Source: Candidatus Saccharibacteria bacterium UBA6209 (GTDB taxonomy: Bacteria; Patescibacteriota; Saccharimonadia; Saccharimonadales; Saccharimonadaceae). Taken from it: a stretch of DNA of 25,376 nt. The DNA lies in contig CAJPKE010000010.1 in NCBI GenBank assembly GCA_905370345.1, positions 1 to 25,376 on the forward strand. Direction: 5' to 3'. Position 1 is the first letter of the stretch; the number at the start of each line of letters is the position of its first letter. Positions 1-6,861 of this stretch are shown one piece after another. The notes under the pieces are model-generated. The model was not told the origin of the DNA and searched no databases. It saw only the letters and a list, made by a program, of their open reading frames with translations. A program made the translations under genes and the position numbers.

Positions 1-66
1 ATGGTTGGTGGGTTAGCTGTTGTGGCTGTCGCAGCTGGTGCGTTGGTGCTGAGAAAACGGCTGTAA
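1..66 (+). CDS. C-terminal end of a surface/membrane-anchored protein (5' partial)
   Basis: The open frame runs from the window edge to TAA at 64-66. It encodes about 21 residues: a Gly/Ala/Val-rich hydrophobic stretch followed by a basic tail (LRKRL). This is the usual end of a cell-wall or membrane anchored protein (hydrophobic helix plus positive stop-transfer tail, as in sortase substrates). The sorting motif itself would lie outside the window, so sortase anchoring is inference. The ATG at position 1 is probably internal. Confidence 0.5.
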   Translation: MVGGLAVVAVAAGALVLRKRL

Positions 67-84
67 AAAATTAGGTCATAGACG

Positions 85-125
85 GAGCGAGCTTTTGAGA
101 TTCAATCTCATCATAAGGCTCGCTC
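85..125 (+). terminator. Hairpin terminator after the anchor protein
   Basis: GAGCGAGC (85-92) pairs with GCTCGCTC (118-125). A second inner palindrome, TGAGAT/ATCTCA, lies in the loop. The T-run after it is weak (TTCTC), so this is a probable rather than a textbook intrinsic terminator. Confidence 0.5.
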
Positions 126-154
126 TTCTCATTAACGATTAGCGGACACCTCTA

Positions 155-183
155 TTGACAATTTAATAAGCTTATGCTATAGT
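155..183 (+). promoter_or_regulatory. Sigma70-type promoter for the 271 gene cluster
   Basis: TTGACA (155-160), 17-nt spacer, TATAGT (178-183). Close to consensus and correctly placed upstream of the gene starting at 271, leaving about an 80-nt leader. Confidence 0.65.
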
Positions 184-270
184 GAAATAGTTAGATTATC
201 TAATACAAACAATTTAACAAGCATGCTAAAATAAACATAACAAATATAAACTTTTGCAGAAAGGTAAAGC

Positions 271-492
271 GTGGAAGATATCCAAACAGCCATCGTTTTA
301 TTATCAATCATCGTAGGATTGTTGTCGGTTATTATCGTAACGCTACTGGCAGTGGTTATCGCCTTGTTGGTAAGACTCAATACGGTCATGAAAAGCGTTA
401 GTAAAATTACAACTAACGTAGCTAGTGCGACTGAGTGGTTGTCGCCAACAAAAGTTTTTAGTGAAATATCAGGTTTATTTCGTAAAAAATAA
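271..492 (+). CDS. Small single-pass membrane protein
   Basis: The product is 73 residues and uses a GTG start with an AAAGG Shine-Dalgarno about 7 nt upstream. Residues 6-35 form one long hydrophobic helix. The rest is a short soluble tail ending in RKK. I do not recognise a named family. It is followed after 19 nt by a YtxH-like gene and shares its promoter at 155-183, so both probably act at the envelope. The overall layout (N-terminal helix, short amphipathic tail) resembles small proteins often found beside YtxH-type genes, but no enzymatic motif is visible. Confidence 0.7.
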   Translation: MEDIQTAIVLLSIIVGLLSVIIVTLLAVVIALLVRLNTVMKSVSKITTNVASATEWLSPTKVFSEISGLFRKK

Positions 493-511
493 TTAAAAAA
501 GGAGTAAATAT

Positions 512-781
512 ATGAAAAAAGTTTTAGCAATTATCGGAGCGGTAGCAGCAGGTTTTACAGCTGGAATTTTAACTGCACCAAAGAGCGGCAAGGAAACAAG
601 GAAAGACTTGAAGGATAAAGCTGTAAAAATGAAAGCCGACACTGAAAAGGTGGCTTGCAAAGCGACTGCTGCAGCAAAAGACAGTTTAAGCTCGTTAAAA
701 GCTGGTTCTCAGAAAGTTGGAGATGCTGTAGCAGAAACCGCAAAAGACGTTAAGGGTAACGTCGAAAAACGTTTCAAGTAA
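512..781 (+). CDS. YtxH-like (gas-vesicle-protein-like) envelope protein
   Basis: The product is 89 residues. The N-terminal 25 residues are a hydrophobic Ala/Gly-rich helix, followed by the APKSGKETRKDLKDKA signature typical of the YtxH family, then an Ala/Lys-rich amphipathic helix to the C terminus. YtxH proteins are small stress-associated envelope proteins of unknown molecular role. The start is set by AAGGAG at 499-504. The gene lies 19 nt after the membrane gene at 271 and is probably co-transcribed with it. Confidence 0.75.
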   Translation: MKKVLAIIGAVAAGFTAGILTAPKSGKETRKDLKDKAVKMKADTEKVACKATAAAKDSLSSLKAGSQKVGDAVAETAKDVKGNVEKRFK

Positions 782-784
782 TAT

Positions 785-814
785 TTGACTCTATTCAAGA
801 AGACGTGAGATAAT
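785..814 (+). promoter_or_regulatory. Promoter giving a leaderless transcript for the 822 gene
   Basis: TTGACT (785-790), 18-nt spacer, GATAAT (809-814). The -10 box ends 7 nt before the ATG at 822 and no Shine-Dalgarno is present, so the transcript should begin at or next to the start codon. Confidence 0.6.
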
Positions 815-821
815 ATAAGTG

Positions 822-1364
822 ATGAAAAAAGTTACTTTCTATCTCGCGTCTTTTTTGATTGCTTCTAGTTTGTTGGTGACGCCACGGGCAGTTGAGGCTC
901 AGTCTGTCGATGCTACGGCTGATTCTGAGATTATAAAAACGCTTGATCGAAACTGTAGTTCCGTAAGAGTTGCTATTAAAAATATCCATACCAATGACGC
1001 TCTAACTAGAGTTAACGTTGGACAAAGATATAATTCTATTTCTACCAAACTTATGGCCAGGCTGAACGGTCGATTGGCAATCAATAAGCTGGACAGCTCA
1101 AGGTTAGTGAACATTACTAATGAGTTCGAGTCGACGAGGCTTAAGTTCAATAGCAATTACAACGATTACGACACTGCGATGACTGATCTTCAGCGCGCAA
1201 ATTGCTCTAATAATGTGGCGGACTATTATCAAAAATTGACCGTCGCTCGCGAGGCTCGTAATAAACTTTCTGAGGACGTGAAGGTCTTGAATGAATTGTT
1301 AGTGAGATATAAAGAAGAAGTGCAAGTTATTAAAAATTCGCTGTCTGGAGGTTCTAATGAATAG
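822..1364 (+). CDS. Secreted helical protein with signal peptide
   Basis: The product is 180 residues from ATG 822; GTG 819 is a weaker alternative one codon upstream. Residues 1-27 are a classic signal peptide: basic MKK, hydrophobic core, then an Ala-x-Ala type site (VEA before QS). The mature part is charged and helix-rich with two cysteines (in NCSS and NCSN) that could form a disulfide outside the membrane. I recognise no family. The gene overlaps the next one by 8 nt, so the two proteins are probably made together and may interact. The promoter immediately upstream suggests leaderless translation. Confidence 0.75.
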   Translation: MKKVTFYLASFLIASSLLVTPRAVEAQSVDATADSEIIKTLDRNCSSVRVAIKNIHTNDALTRVNVGQRYNSISTKLMARLNGRLAINKLDSSRLVNITNEFESTRLKFNSNYNDYDTAMTDLQRANCSNNVADYYQKLTVAREARNKLSEDVKVLNELLVRYKEEVQVIKNSLSGGSNE

Positions 1365-1701
1365 GGCTAAGGAATTATTTCGTAGTTATAAATTCGCTAC
1401 ATTTATTGGGCTGACTATTGCGGTTTCAGTTGTGTTGGTATCGATCGCGATGTTTATGTATTACAAGACTGACGCCTACAGATTGGATTTGAGTCGCCCA
1501 GAATACGCTTCTCGCCGCAAGCAAATTAGCAAGGACGCGAATGAAAAAAGTCACGAATTTGACGCGCAAGGCACAGTAAATAAGGATACATTGAAGGAAT
1601 TTTTGGGAATTTATGATAAAGAAGTAGAGAATGTTAATAAAATCAAAGCGTTTTCTAATGATGTGTTGAGCGATAAAGAATTAGGTTTGTCTAATAATTA
1701 A
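1357..1701 (+). CDS. Single-pass membrane protein paired with the secreted protein
   Basis: The product is 114 residues. A basic N terminus is followed by one transmembrane helix at about residues 15-35, then a charged, probably extracytoplasmic helical domain. The start codon lies inside the end of the upstream gene (8-nt overlap), with GGAGG just upstream acting as the Shine-Dalgarno. This coupling suggests a functional pair with the secreted protein at 822. No known domain was recognised. It ends 3 nt before the convergent mscS gene, leaving no room for a separate terminator. Confidence 0.72.
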   Translation: MNRAKELFRSYKFATFIGLTIAVSVVLVSIAMFMYYKTDAYRLDLSRPEYASRRKQISKDANEKSHEFDAQGTVNKDTLKEFLGIYDKEVENVNKIKAFSNDVLSDKELGLSNN

Positions 1702-1704
1702 TCT

Positions 1705-2607
1705 TTATCTTCTGGTTATTGAGGTTGGGGTCGGCAGAGTCGCCAGAAGAACTCCTTCGCGATCAAAGTTTTGTAGTAATCGATGTCGCATTTCAGAGGT
1801 AACAGACCACTGATCGGATGGCTGAGTTTTTCCGGCAATGATCAATTCTGTTCCTCGTCCAGTAATATCGCCGACTGAAACAAACTTAGGTGGATCGATA
1901 ATTTTCTTTTGCCAAGCCTTTTCTTTAGCCAATTCTTGACCAGTAGCGTTAATGATGTCTGTAACTGCAGAAATGTCAGAACTTGGGTCGATATAAATGC
2001 TGAAGCGCGACATACTATAGCCCATAGTTTTATTGATAACGTGCTGAATTGTGCCGTTTGGAACATAATGAACATTGCCCTCAGAATCTCGTATAACAGT
2101 AGTGCGAGTGCCGACTCTCTCGACGGTTCCAGCGGCTCCCATTACGTCAACAACATCGCCAACACGATATTGATTTTCGGCGATGATGAAAATACCAGAC
2201 AAGAAGTCCTTAACGAGCGATTGAGCGCCAAATCCTAATGCCACACCGATTATGCCAGCACTAGCGAATAGCGGCGATAAATCAAATAGAAATAGTTTAT
2301 TGGCGACAATTGCGGCTACATAGAAAATTATTATGATTTGCCAGAAACTTCGGGTTAATTGGATGAGAGTTTTTTCGCGCTTTTCTATGTCTTTACGGTG
2401 CCAGGAACGATGTTTAGCGGTGGAGCGTATAGAATAATGGATAGTCCAAGATAATAAATATTTCCCCAGAAAATAAACAAAAACAGAGCCGATAACAATG
2501 CTGACTGTGTCGATAATGCGCTCACTAATTAGCCAGCCAAGGTTGTTGCCGTGCAGCCATTGACCTAACGTAGAAGAATCTAAGAACTGTTTTATAAGCT
2601 TATCCAT
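1705..2607 (-). CDS. mscS: MscS-family mechanosensitive ion channel
   Basis: The product is 300 residues from the ATG at 2607. Three hydrophobic segments lie in the first half. They are followed by the hallmark glycine/alanine-rich pore helix and beta-domain entry (GVALGFGAQSLVKDFLSG, then QYRVGDVV) seen in small-conductance MscS channels, which release solutes during hypo-osmotic shock. The C-terminal part fits the MscS alpha/beta vestibule. A longer frame reaches 2655 but would overlap trmB and its promoter. The -10 box TATACT (2617-2622, minus strand) ends 9 nt before the 2607 start, supporting the shorter form. Confidence 0.88.
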   Translation of the reverse strand: MDKLIKQFLDSSTLGQWLHGNNLGWLISERIIDTVSIVIGSVFVYFLGKYLLSWTIHYSIRSTAKHRSWHRKDIEKREKTLIQLTRSFWQIIIIFYVAAIVANKLFLFDLSPLFASAGIIGVALGFGAQSLVKDFLSGIFIIAENQYRVGDVVDVMGAAGTVERVGTRTTVIRDSEGNVHYVPNGTIQHVINKTMGYSMSRFSIYIDPSSDISAVTDIINATGQELAKEKAWQKKIIDPPKFVSVGDITGRGTELIIAGKTQPSDQWSVTSEMRHRLLQNFDREGVLLATLPTPTSITRR

Positions 2608-2616
2608 TATTGATTT

Positions 2617-2624
2617 AGTATAAT
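2617..2624. promoter_or_regulatory. Overlapping divergent -10 boxes of mscS and trmB
   Basis: On the plus strand TATAAT occupies 2619-2624, 7 nt before trmB. On the minus strand TATACT occupies 2622-2617, 9 nt before mscS. The two boxes share four base pairs, and the genes' starts are only 24 nt apart. Polymerase can probably occupy only one of the two promoters at a time. Confidence 0.55.
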
Positions 2625-2631
2625 AGAAAAT

Positions 2632-3273
2632 ATGAGTTTTGTCGATCCGAATCAATTTATTATCACCAGAAAACGTAAGAAGTATAAATTCGCTTTATTC
2701 CACAATTCACCTCTATGTTTTGAATTTGACGAGTGGGCAAAGCGGGAAGTCGATTGTTTGGAAATCGGTGCTGGAACTGGACTATTCAGCGTGGAGCTTG
2801 CATTGCGCCATCCCGAAAAGACGTTTTTAGCAATTGACGTGAAAGGCGATCGGTTACAGAAGGGCGCGAAAATTGCTGAAGAAAATGGGCTGGATAATGT
2901 GTTTTTTGTTCGAGCGCGGGCTGACCAAATAGACCAATTAGTGGAGCAGAATTCTTTGGAACAAATTTGGGTAACATTTCCTGATCCGTTCCCGAGGAAG
3001 CATAGTGCTGGGCGCCGCTTGACTCATCCTAATTTTTTGAAGAAGTATTCTTCATTGCTAAAATCGGACGGATCTCTATTAATTAAACACGACGACCACA
3101 ATTTTTTCTGCTGGAGCTTGGAGCAGTTAGTGGCAGAAAAGTGGCAAATTAAAGAGTTGAGTTTTGATCTTCATGAATCCGCGCTAAATGACGAATATAA
3201 AATAATGACGACTTACGAGCAAAGGTGGATTGGCGAAGGAAAAACTATTAATTTCGTAAGAACTACCCGCTAA
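2632..3273 (+). CDS. trmB: tRNA (guanine-N7-)-methyltransferase
   Basis: The product is 213 residues, the usual TrmB length. It methylates G46 of tRNA using S-adenosylmethionine. The SAM-binding loop EIGAGTG is at residues 44-50, the acidic strand-2 residue in AIDVKGDR at about 68-73, and the family motif FPDPFPRKHSAGRR at 116-129 (canonical FPDPW-KKRH--RR). The start at 2632 follows a TATAAT box by 7 nt with no Shine-Dalgarno, so the mRNA is probably leaderless. A MazG-like gene follows after 17 nt. Confidence 0.93.
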   Translation: MSFVDPNQFIITRKRKKYKFALFHNSPLCFEFDEWAKREVDCLEIGAGTGLFSVELALRHPEKTFLAIDVKGDRLQKGAKIAEENGLDNVFFVRARADQIDQLVEQNSLEQIWVTFPDPFPRKHSAGRRLTHPNFLKKYSSLLKSDGSLLIKHDDHNFFCWSLEQLVAEKWQIKELSFDLHESALNDEYKIMTTYEQRWIGEGKTINFVRTTR

Positions 3274-3290
3274 TAAATGAAAGGAATATT

Positions 3291-3638
3291 ATGCAATTTA
3301 ACGACTACTCAACTAAAGCAATTTCTACTTTAACAGATAAAGATTCTCATAAATATGGTGATGTTGACGCGAGATTGATGGCACAGATATTGGGATTAAG
3401 TGGCGAATCTGGCGAAGTTATGGAGAAGTTTAAGAAAATTTTACGTGATAAAAATGGCGAGATCTCGGAGAATGACCGCGACGCAATAATAAAAGAGCTT
3501 GGTGACGTGCTTTGGTATGTCAATTCTGTAGCGCATTTGCTTGGTTGTAGTTTAGAGGAAGTGGCTCGCAGAAATAATGATAAACTGATTAGCCGCCAGA
3601 GTCGGGGGAAGATTCACGGCAGCGGCGATGACCGCTAA
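3291..3638 (+). CDS. MazG-like nucleotide pyrophosphohydrolase (first copy)
   Basis: The product is 115 residues of the all-alpha NTP pyrophosphohydrolase (MazG-like) fold. The metal-binding E-x-x-E pattern is visible in ESGEV-EKFKK and KELGDVLWYV, with the usual helix spacing. Such enzymes hydrolyse (d)NTPs to NMPs and pyrophosphate and can clear non-canonical nucleotides. AAAGGA sits 6 nt before the ATG, so it is translated from the trmB transcript. It overlaps the convergent murC by 4 nt. A second, unrelated-length MazG-like gene lies at 18308. Substrate cannot be predicted. Confidence 0.85.
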   Translation: MQFNDYSTKAISTLTDKDSHKYGDVDARLMAQILGLSGESGEVMEKFKKILRDKNGEISENDRDAIIKELGDVLWYVNSVAHLLGCSLEEVARRNNDKLISRQSRGKIHGSGDDR

Positions 3639-4885
3639 TTTTTAGCTAATTGCTCGCGAATCCATCCGTCGATTGTGCCAGCGCCCATGCACAGGACGAG
3701 CTTTCCAGAGCTTCTTGCTGCGGTTATTTCTTGCCATAAATTATCGTCTAATTCGGCAAAATGAACTTTTTCTTTGTCGATATTTTTAGCAAGTTGTTGC
3801 GGTGTTAAGGTTGATAAATCTGGATTTTCCCTAGTTAAATAAGTTGGCAGCCAGTAAATTTCATTGGCATCACGGAAAATATCATCAGTGTATTGATCAA
3901 TTATTTCGTGCTGGCGAACATTTTGGTGTGGCTGATAAACCAGAACTACATCGTCTGACAGCTCTTTAGCCATCTGTAGTGTCGCTTGAATTTCAACCGG
4001 GTGATGTCCATAGTCGGAGTATAGATTTTCGGCGAGCTTTTCAAAACGTCGTCCTGATCCGGGGAAGGAGTTTATTGCTTGATATATTTCTGACTCCTCC
4101 GCGTCCACTCCGATATGCCTCAAAGCTTCGATCACCAAAGTAGCGTTCTTTCGGTTGTGCTCGCCGGGCAGAGTGATATTTTTATTGGAATCGTGCAAAA
4201 TTGTTAGATTTTTCTCATCAAATATGGCGGAATTTTCTTGCCACGCGATAACTTTTTTAGATTTTTTACCGAATTCACGGAAAGCGTCTAAGTAGGAATC
4301 TTTTGTTGGATATGTGTCTGGATGGTCGTAATCAACAGATGTGATAAGGCTAATTTCTGGAGAAAAATGCAAAAAGTTGCGGTCAAATTCGTCACATTCG
4401 TATACGAAAAATTGGCTATTTTTATCAAATGTTCCGCTTGGTCCAAAGCTTAAAGTCGAACCCACGGAATAACTGACAGGAATTTGCAATCGCTCCATTG
4501 TCCAGACTAACAAGCTTGTTGTTGTGGTTTTTCCGTGGGTGCCAGCGACCGCGATAAGTTTCAGGTTTTTATCGGCGATTATTTGCGCCAGCAATTCGTC
4601 GCGCTTGCTGGTTTTTATGCCTAATTTTCGCGCCAAGACTAGTTCTGGGTGACTTTCCGGTAAAGCAGCGGTGTAAATAAACCAATCAAATGGTGATTTA
4701 TCGTGCTCTGATTGCAAAAACGCGCCAGATTGGTCAAAAGAAATAGGAATTCCGGCTGACTCTAATTCGTTTGTGATTAGACTTGGTGATCTGTCGGAGC
4801 CGCAAACGTCATATCCAGCCTCTAAAGCAATTCTACTCAGCGGTCCGATACCAACGCCGCCAATTCCTGAAAAATAAATTCGCAT
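3635..4885 (-). CDS. murC: UDP-N-acetylmuramate--L-alanine ligase
   Basis: The product is 416 residues. It ligates L-alanine to UDP-MurNAc with ATP in peptidoglycan precursor synthesis. Seen are the N-terminal Rossmann-like FSGIGGVGIGPLS (residues 5-17), the ATP loop AGTHGKTTT (114-122), and the C-terminal DYGHHP motif that marks MurC/Mpl. Mpl is the main alternative, but a lone enzyme of this length in a reduced genome is more likely MurC. The frame extends to 4915, but an extended -10 (TGGTATAAT, 4900-4892 minus) ends 6 nt before the ATG at 4885, which fixes the start and implies a leaderless mRNA. Confidence 0.88.
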   Translation of the reverse strand: MRIYFSGIGGVGIGPLSRIALEAGYDVCGSDRSPSLITNELESAGIPISFDQSGAFLQSEHDKSPFDWFIYTAALPESHPELVLARKLGIKTSKRDELLAQIIADKNLKLIAVAGTHGKTTTTSLLVWTMERLQIPVSYSVGSTLSFGPSGTFDKNSQFFVYECDEFDRNFLHFSPEISLITSVDYDHPDTYPTKDSYLDAFREFGKKSKKVIAWQENSAIFDEKNLTILHDSNKNITLPGEHNRKNATLVIEALRHIGVDAEESEIYQAINSFPGSGRRFEKLAENLYSDYGHHPVEIQATLQMAKELSDDVVLVYQPHQNVRQHEIIDQYTDDIFRDANEIYWLPTYLTRENPDLSTLTPQQLAKNIDKEKVHFAELDDNLWQEITAARSSGKLVLCMGAGTIDGWIREQLAKN

Positions 4886-4891
4886 ACAAAT

Positions 4892-4900
4892 ATTATACCA
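4892..4900 (-). promoter_or_regulatory. Extended -10 promoter of murC
   Basis: On the minus strand TGG-TATAAT reads from 4900 to 4892. It is a perfect extended -10 element and ends 6 nt upstream of the murC ATG. No clear -35 was found. Confidence 0.65.
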
Positions 4901-4969
4901 CCGCAGCGGTAACAATATTCACGTCATTGGGATAATTTGCTATACTAAAATCATAGAGAAGGTGGTGGG

Positions 4970-5635
4970 ATGGCTATAGACAAGAAGAAAACCAAGTTCA
5001 GAATTAAGCGACTCAGTCAGATTAAGACTTGGCAGTTGGTTATTTTATTGATTATGTCTGGTTTTATTTCGGCAACTTTTTTGAGGCTGAATAATGTTGG
5101 TATGGTCGAACGACGAGAATCTGTGGAGCATGCGGATAAGGCTGGAGATATAGTCAATCTTCAGCAGCGACTATACGATTTGCAGCGTTATGTATCTACA
5201 CATATGAACGCAGATCCAGGGAAGATTGCGCTGGATCATACGTATAAACAAATGTATGACCGGAAGCTGAAAGAGTTCGAGGAGGAGATAAAAAATCAGT
5301 CTAATAATGATACTGTATCGAAAGTTAGGGCTGTTTGTGATACTAGGGCACAGCAGGGCGGTTACGGCCGATTTACGACACAGGCGGATCCGAGGTATAT
5401 CAATTGTATTAACGAGGAGTGGGCGAAATATCCTGCCGCGAAAGCCACTAACTTGCAGTTTGAAGCGCCTTCAACCGAGCCGTATTATCATACTTTCGTC
5501 TCGCCGATATGGTCAGCTGATTACGCGGGGTGGTCTTTGCTGGTGACGATATTTATTGCCATGATTATCGTAATGAGGTTGGTTGTTATGGGGATGTTAA
5601 AGTTGATGCTTAGGCGACGAAATAAGCTTTTTTAG
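4970..5635 (+). CDS. Two-helix membrane protein, unrecognised
   Basis: The product is 221 residues. A basic N terminus precedes a transmembrane helix at about residues 22-42. A roughly 140-residue charged, probably extracytoplasmic domain with two cysteines (VCDT and NCIN) follows. A second helix lies at about 187-208, ending in a very basic tail (LRRRNKLF). The two cysteines could form a disulfide outside the cell. A TATACT extended -10 (4941-4946) and GAAGGTGG Shine-Dalgarno precede the ATG. I recognise no family and give no function. Confidence 0.75.
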   Translation: MAIDKKKTKFRIKRLSQIKTWQLVILLIMSGFISATFLRLNNVGMVERRESVEHADKAGDIVNLQQRLYDLQRYVSTHMNADPGKIALDHTYKQMYDRKLKEFEEEIKNQSNNDTVSKVRAVCDTRAQQGGYGRFTTQADPRYINCINEEWAKYPAAKATNLQFEAPSTEPYYHTFVSPIWSADYAGWSLLVTIFIAMIIVMRLVVMGMLKLMLRRRNKLF

Positions 5636-5636
5636 C

Positions 5637-5666
5637 TTGACAGGGGTGATATAGAGATAGTAATCT
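5637..5666 (+). promoter_or_regulatory. Putative promoter for the 68-residue protein
   Basis: TTGACA (5637-5642) begins just after the upstream stop, with a TAATCT -10-like box (5661-5666) at an 18-nt spacing. The -35 is perfect and the -10 is weak. Confidence 0.4.
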
Positions 5667-5702
5667 ATATAGGAATATCATTAATAGGAGGTATATAACC
5701 AA

Positions 5703-5909
5703 ATGGCTTATAAACATACCAACTCAAAGGGCATCACATATTACTTGCATAAGACTGACGTAACTTTGCGCGGCGGCAAGACTCAAACTATTTACTTCTT
5801 CGCTAAGGTTGAGAAGAATGAAAAAGGTACACCATGTGATCTACCAGAAGATCGTATTGTGAAAGAAAACCCACGCAACGGCTTTTTGACAATTTCTAAG
5901 AAAAAATAG
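5703..5909 (+). CDS. Small basic protein, probable lineage-conserved
   Basis: The product is 68 residues, rich in Lys, Thr and aromatic residues, with no membrane segment. An unusually strong Shine-Dalgarno (AGGAGG, about 10 nt upstream), its own promoter and a downstream terminator indicate an independently and probably highly expressed gene. The alternating YYLHKTDV / QTIYFFAKV pattern suggests a small beta-sheet fold. I do not recognise a named family. A nucleic-acid-binding role would fit the charge but is only a guess. Confidence 0.75.
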   Translation: MAYKHTNSKGITYYLHKTDVTLRGGKTQTIYFFAKVEKNEKGTPCDLPEDRIVKENPRNGFLTISKKK

Positions 5910-5970
5910 TCCTTTGCTTGCACCATAAGCGTGTTTGGTGATATAGTATAACCAAACAAACAGGTGCCAC

Positions 5971-6002
5971 AACTCCTCTGTAAAAAGCAGGGGAGTTTTT
6001 TG
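5971..6002 (+). terminator. Intrinsic terminator
   Basis: AACTCCTCTG (5971-5980) pairs with CAGGGGAGTT (5988-5997) over 10 bp with one wobble, followed by a run of T residues. It ends the transcript of the 5703 gene, and possibly a short transcript from a promoter at 5918-5947. Confidence 0.8.
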
Positions 6003-6045
6003 TGGGGTTGATTATTTGTGGATATTGTGGTATAACAGTTACTAT

Positions 6046-6537
6046 ATGAAATCGAAGACGGTTGAAGTGTTGGAGCTTGCTAGACCAAGCAGAGCGGGCG
6101 TTATTGATGTTGTTGATTCGGACGGTAATGTTGTGCCGTTGGACTATTTAGGCGAAGATTTTGTTCCTGATGCGAATAGTTATAGTGATGAAGATTTTAC
6201 GAAGAGAAATAGAATTATAGTTGAGATGTGTGATCTTTTCGGCAGGATTCGTCGTCGTGCTGGCTTTGCCGAACGTCATAGAGGTCGTGGCGACTATGAT
6301 CGAGCTCGTCGCATAGAAAGAAACAGGGGTAGTGATATTTCTGAAGTTGGCAGACTTGCTATAAGTGCTTGTGAAGCATGTCCACTTAAGCTTGATTGTG
6401 AACTGTATGGTAAATTAGGAGGGGCTGTTCTAAGTGATGTTTTGGATTATAAAAAAGTTCGCACAGCCACATCTCTGACTAAAGCAGGCAAGAAACGTTC
6501 AGGTTGGAATAAGGGCTGTATAGATAATAATGCGTAA
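6046..6537 (+). CDS. Protein with a WhiB-like C-x2-C-x5-C motif
   Basis: The product is 163 residues from ATG 6046. Residues 109-118 read CEACPLKLDC, the C-x2-C-x5-C arrangement that, with one earlier cysteine, binds the [4Fe-4S] cluster of WhiB-family regulators. An earlier Cys62 is available. The central part (residues 67-95) is very Arg-rich, as expected for nucleic acid contact. The WhiB glycine/tryptophan turn (GVWGG) is absent, so this is at most a divergent relative. The longer frame from 6016 is unlikely: an extended -10 (TGG-TATAAC, 6028-6036) lies just before ATG 6046. A terminator follows at 6541. Confidence 0.65.
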   Translation: MKSKTVEVLELARPSRAGVIDVVDSDGNVVPLDYLGEDFVPDANSYSDEDFTKRNRIIVEMCDLFGRIRRRAGFAERHRGRGDYDRARRIERNRGSDISEVGRLAISACEACPLKLDCELYGKLGGAVLSDVLDYKKVRTATSLTKAGKKRSGWNKGCIDNNA

Positions 6538-6540
6538 AGA

Positions 6541-6572
6541 AAAAGTCCCCTTCTGAATGAAGAGGGATTTTT
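6541..6572. terminator. Bidirectional terminator-like hairpin
   Basis: AAAAGTCCCCTTCT (6541-6554) pairs with the AGAGGGATTTTT arm (6561-6572), with a small internal mismatch. There are A residues on one side and T residues on the other, so it can act in both directions. It ends the 6046 gene. Confidence 0.65.
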
Positions 6573-6861
6573 CTTGGTGGCCCAAGTGCATCTACATTGG
6601 AATCATATCTGTAGCGGGATTCTGAGCTGGAGACGCTTAATAGAGGCGACCACCCCTTCAATAAAGATACCCAACCACCATTAAAGTATATCGTAACAGA
6701 ATGTGTTAATATCAATAAATTATCCTCTTGACCACTTTTACGTTATCCAGCCTGATAAATTCATAAATCAGCACTAAATGTCATGGTTGGGTTAGACTAA
6801 GATTGCCACAAAGGGCTAATTGAGATCGCTTATTTAGGAGATTGACGATATAATCAAAATA
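6573..6861. other. Non-coding stretch before the ADP-ribosylglycohydrolase
   Basis: No convincing gene was found. Two structures were seen. The ends GGTGGCC (6576-6582) and GACCACC (6648-6654) pair over 7 bp, about 79 nt apart, next to the same TTTCTTGGTGGC string that flanks tRNA-fMet, but no clover-leaf forms between them. CCCAACCA (about 6671) is repeated in inverted orientation as TGGTTGGG (about 6783). The stretch ends in TATAAT (6849-6854), the -10 box of the next gene. Confidence 0.4.

Noticed and set aside
2608..2655. N-terminal extension of MscS
   Set aside because: It would overlap the trmB coding start and both -10 boxes.
4886..4915. N-terminal extension of MurC
   Set aside because: The extra codons cover the promoter; MurC homologues begin with the Rossmann segment right after MRIYF.
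6575..6654. tRNA-like element on the minus strand: 7-bp paired ends about 79 nt apart, CCA-like end and the same flank as tRNA-fMet
   Set aside because: No D-arm, anticodon arm or T-loop (GTTCNANNC) can be drawn between the ends, and the CCA register disagrees with the paired ends. At most a degenerate relic.
6479..6715. 78-codon minus-strand open frame
   Set aside because: It spans the end of the 6046 gene, a terminator and non-coding sequence, has no Shine-Dalgarno, and shows no recognisable protein pattern.
6671..6791. Inverted repeat CCCAACCA / TGGTTGGG as IS ends
   Set aside because: Only 8 bp, about 100 bp apart, with no transposase between them and no target duplication seen.
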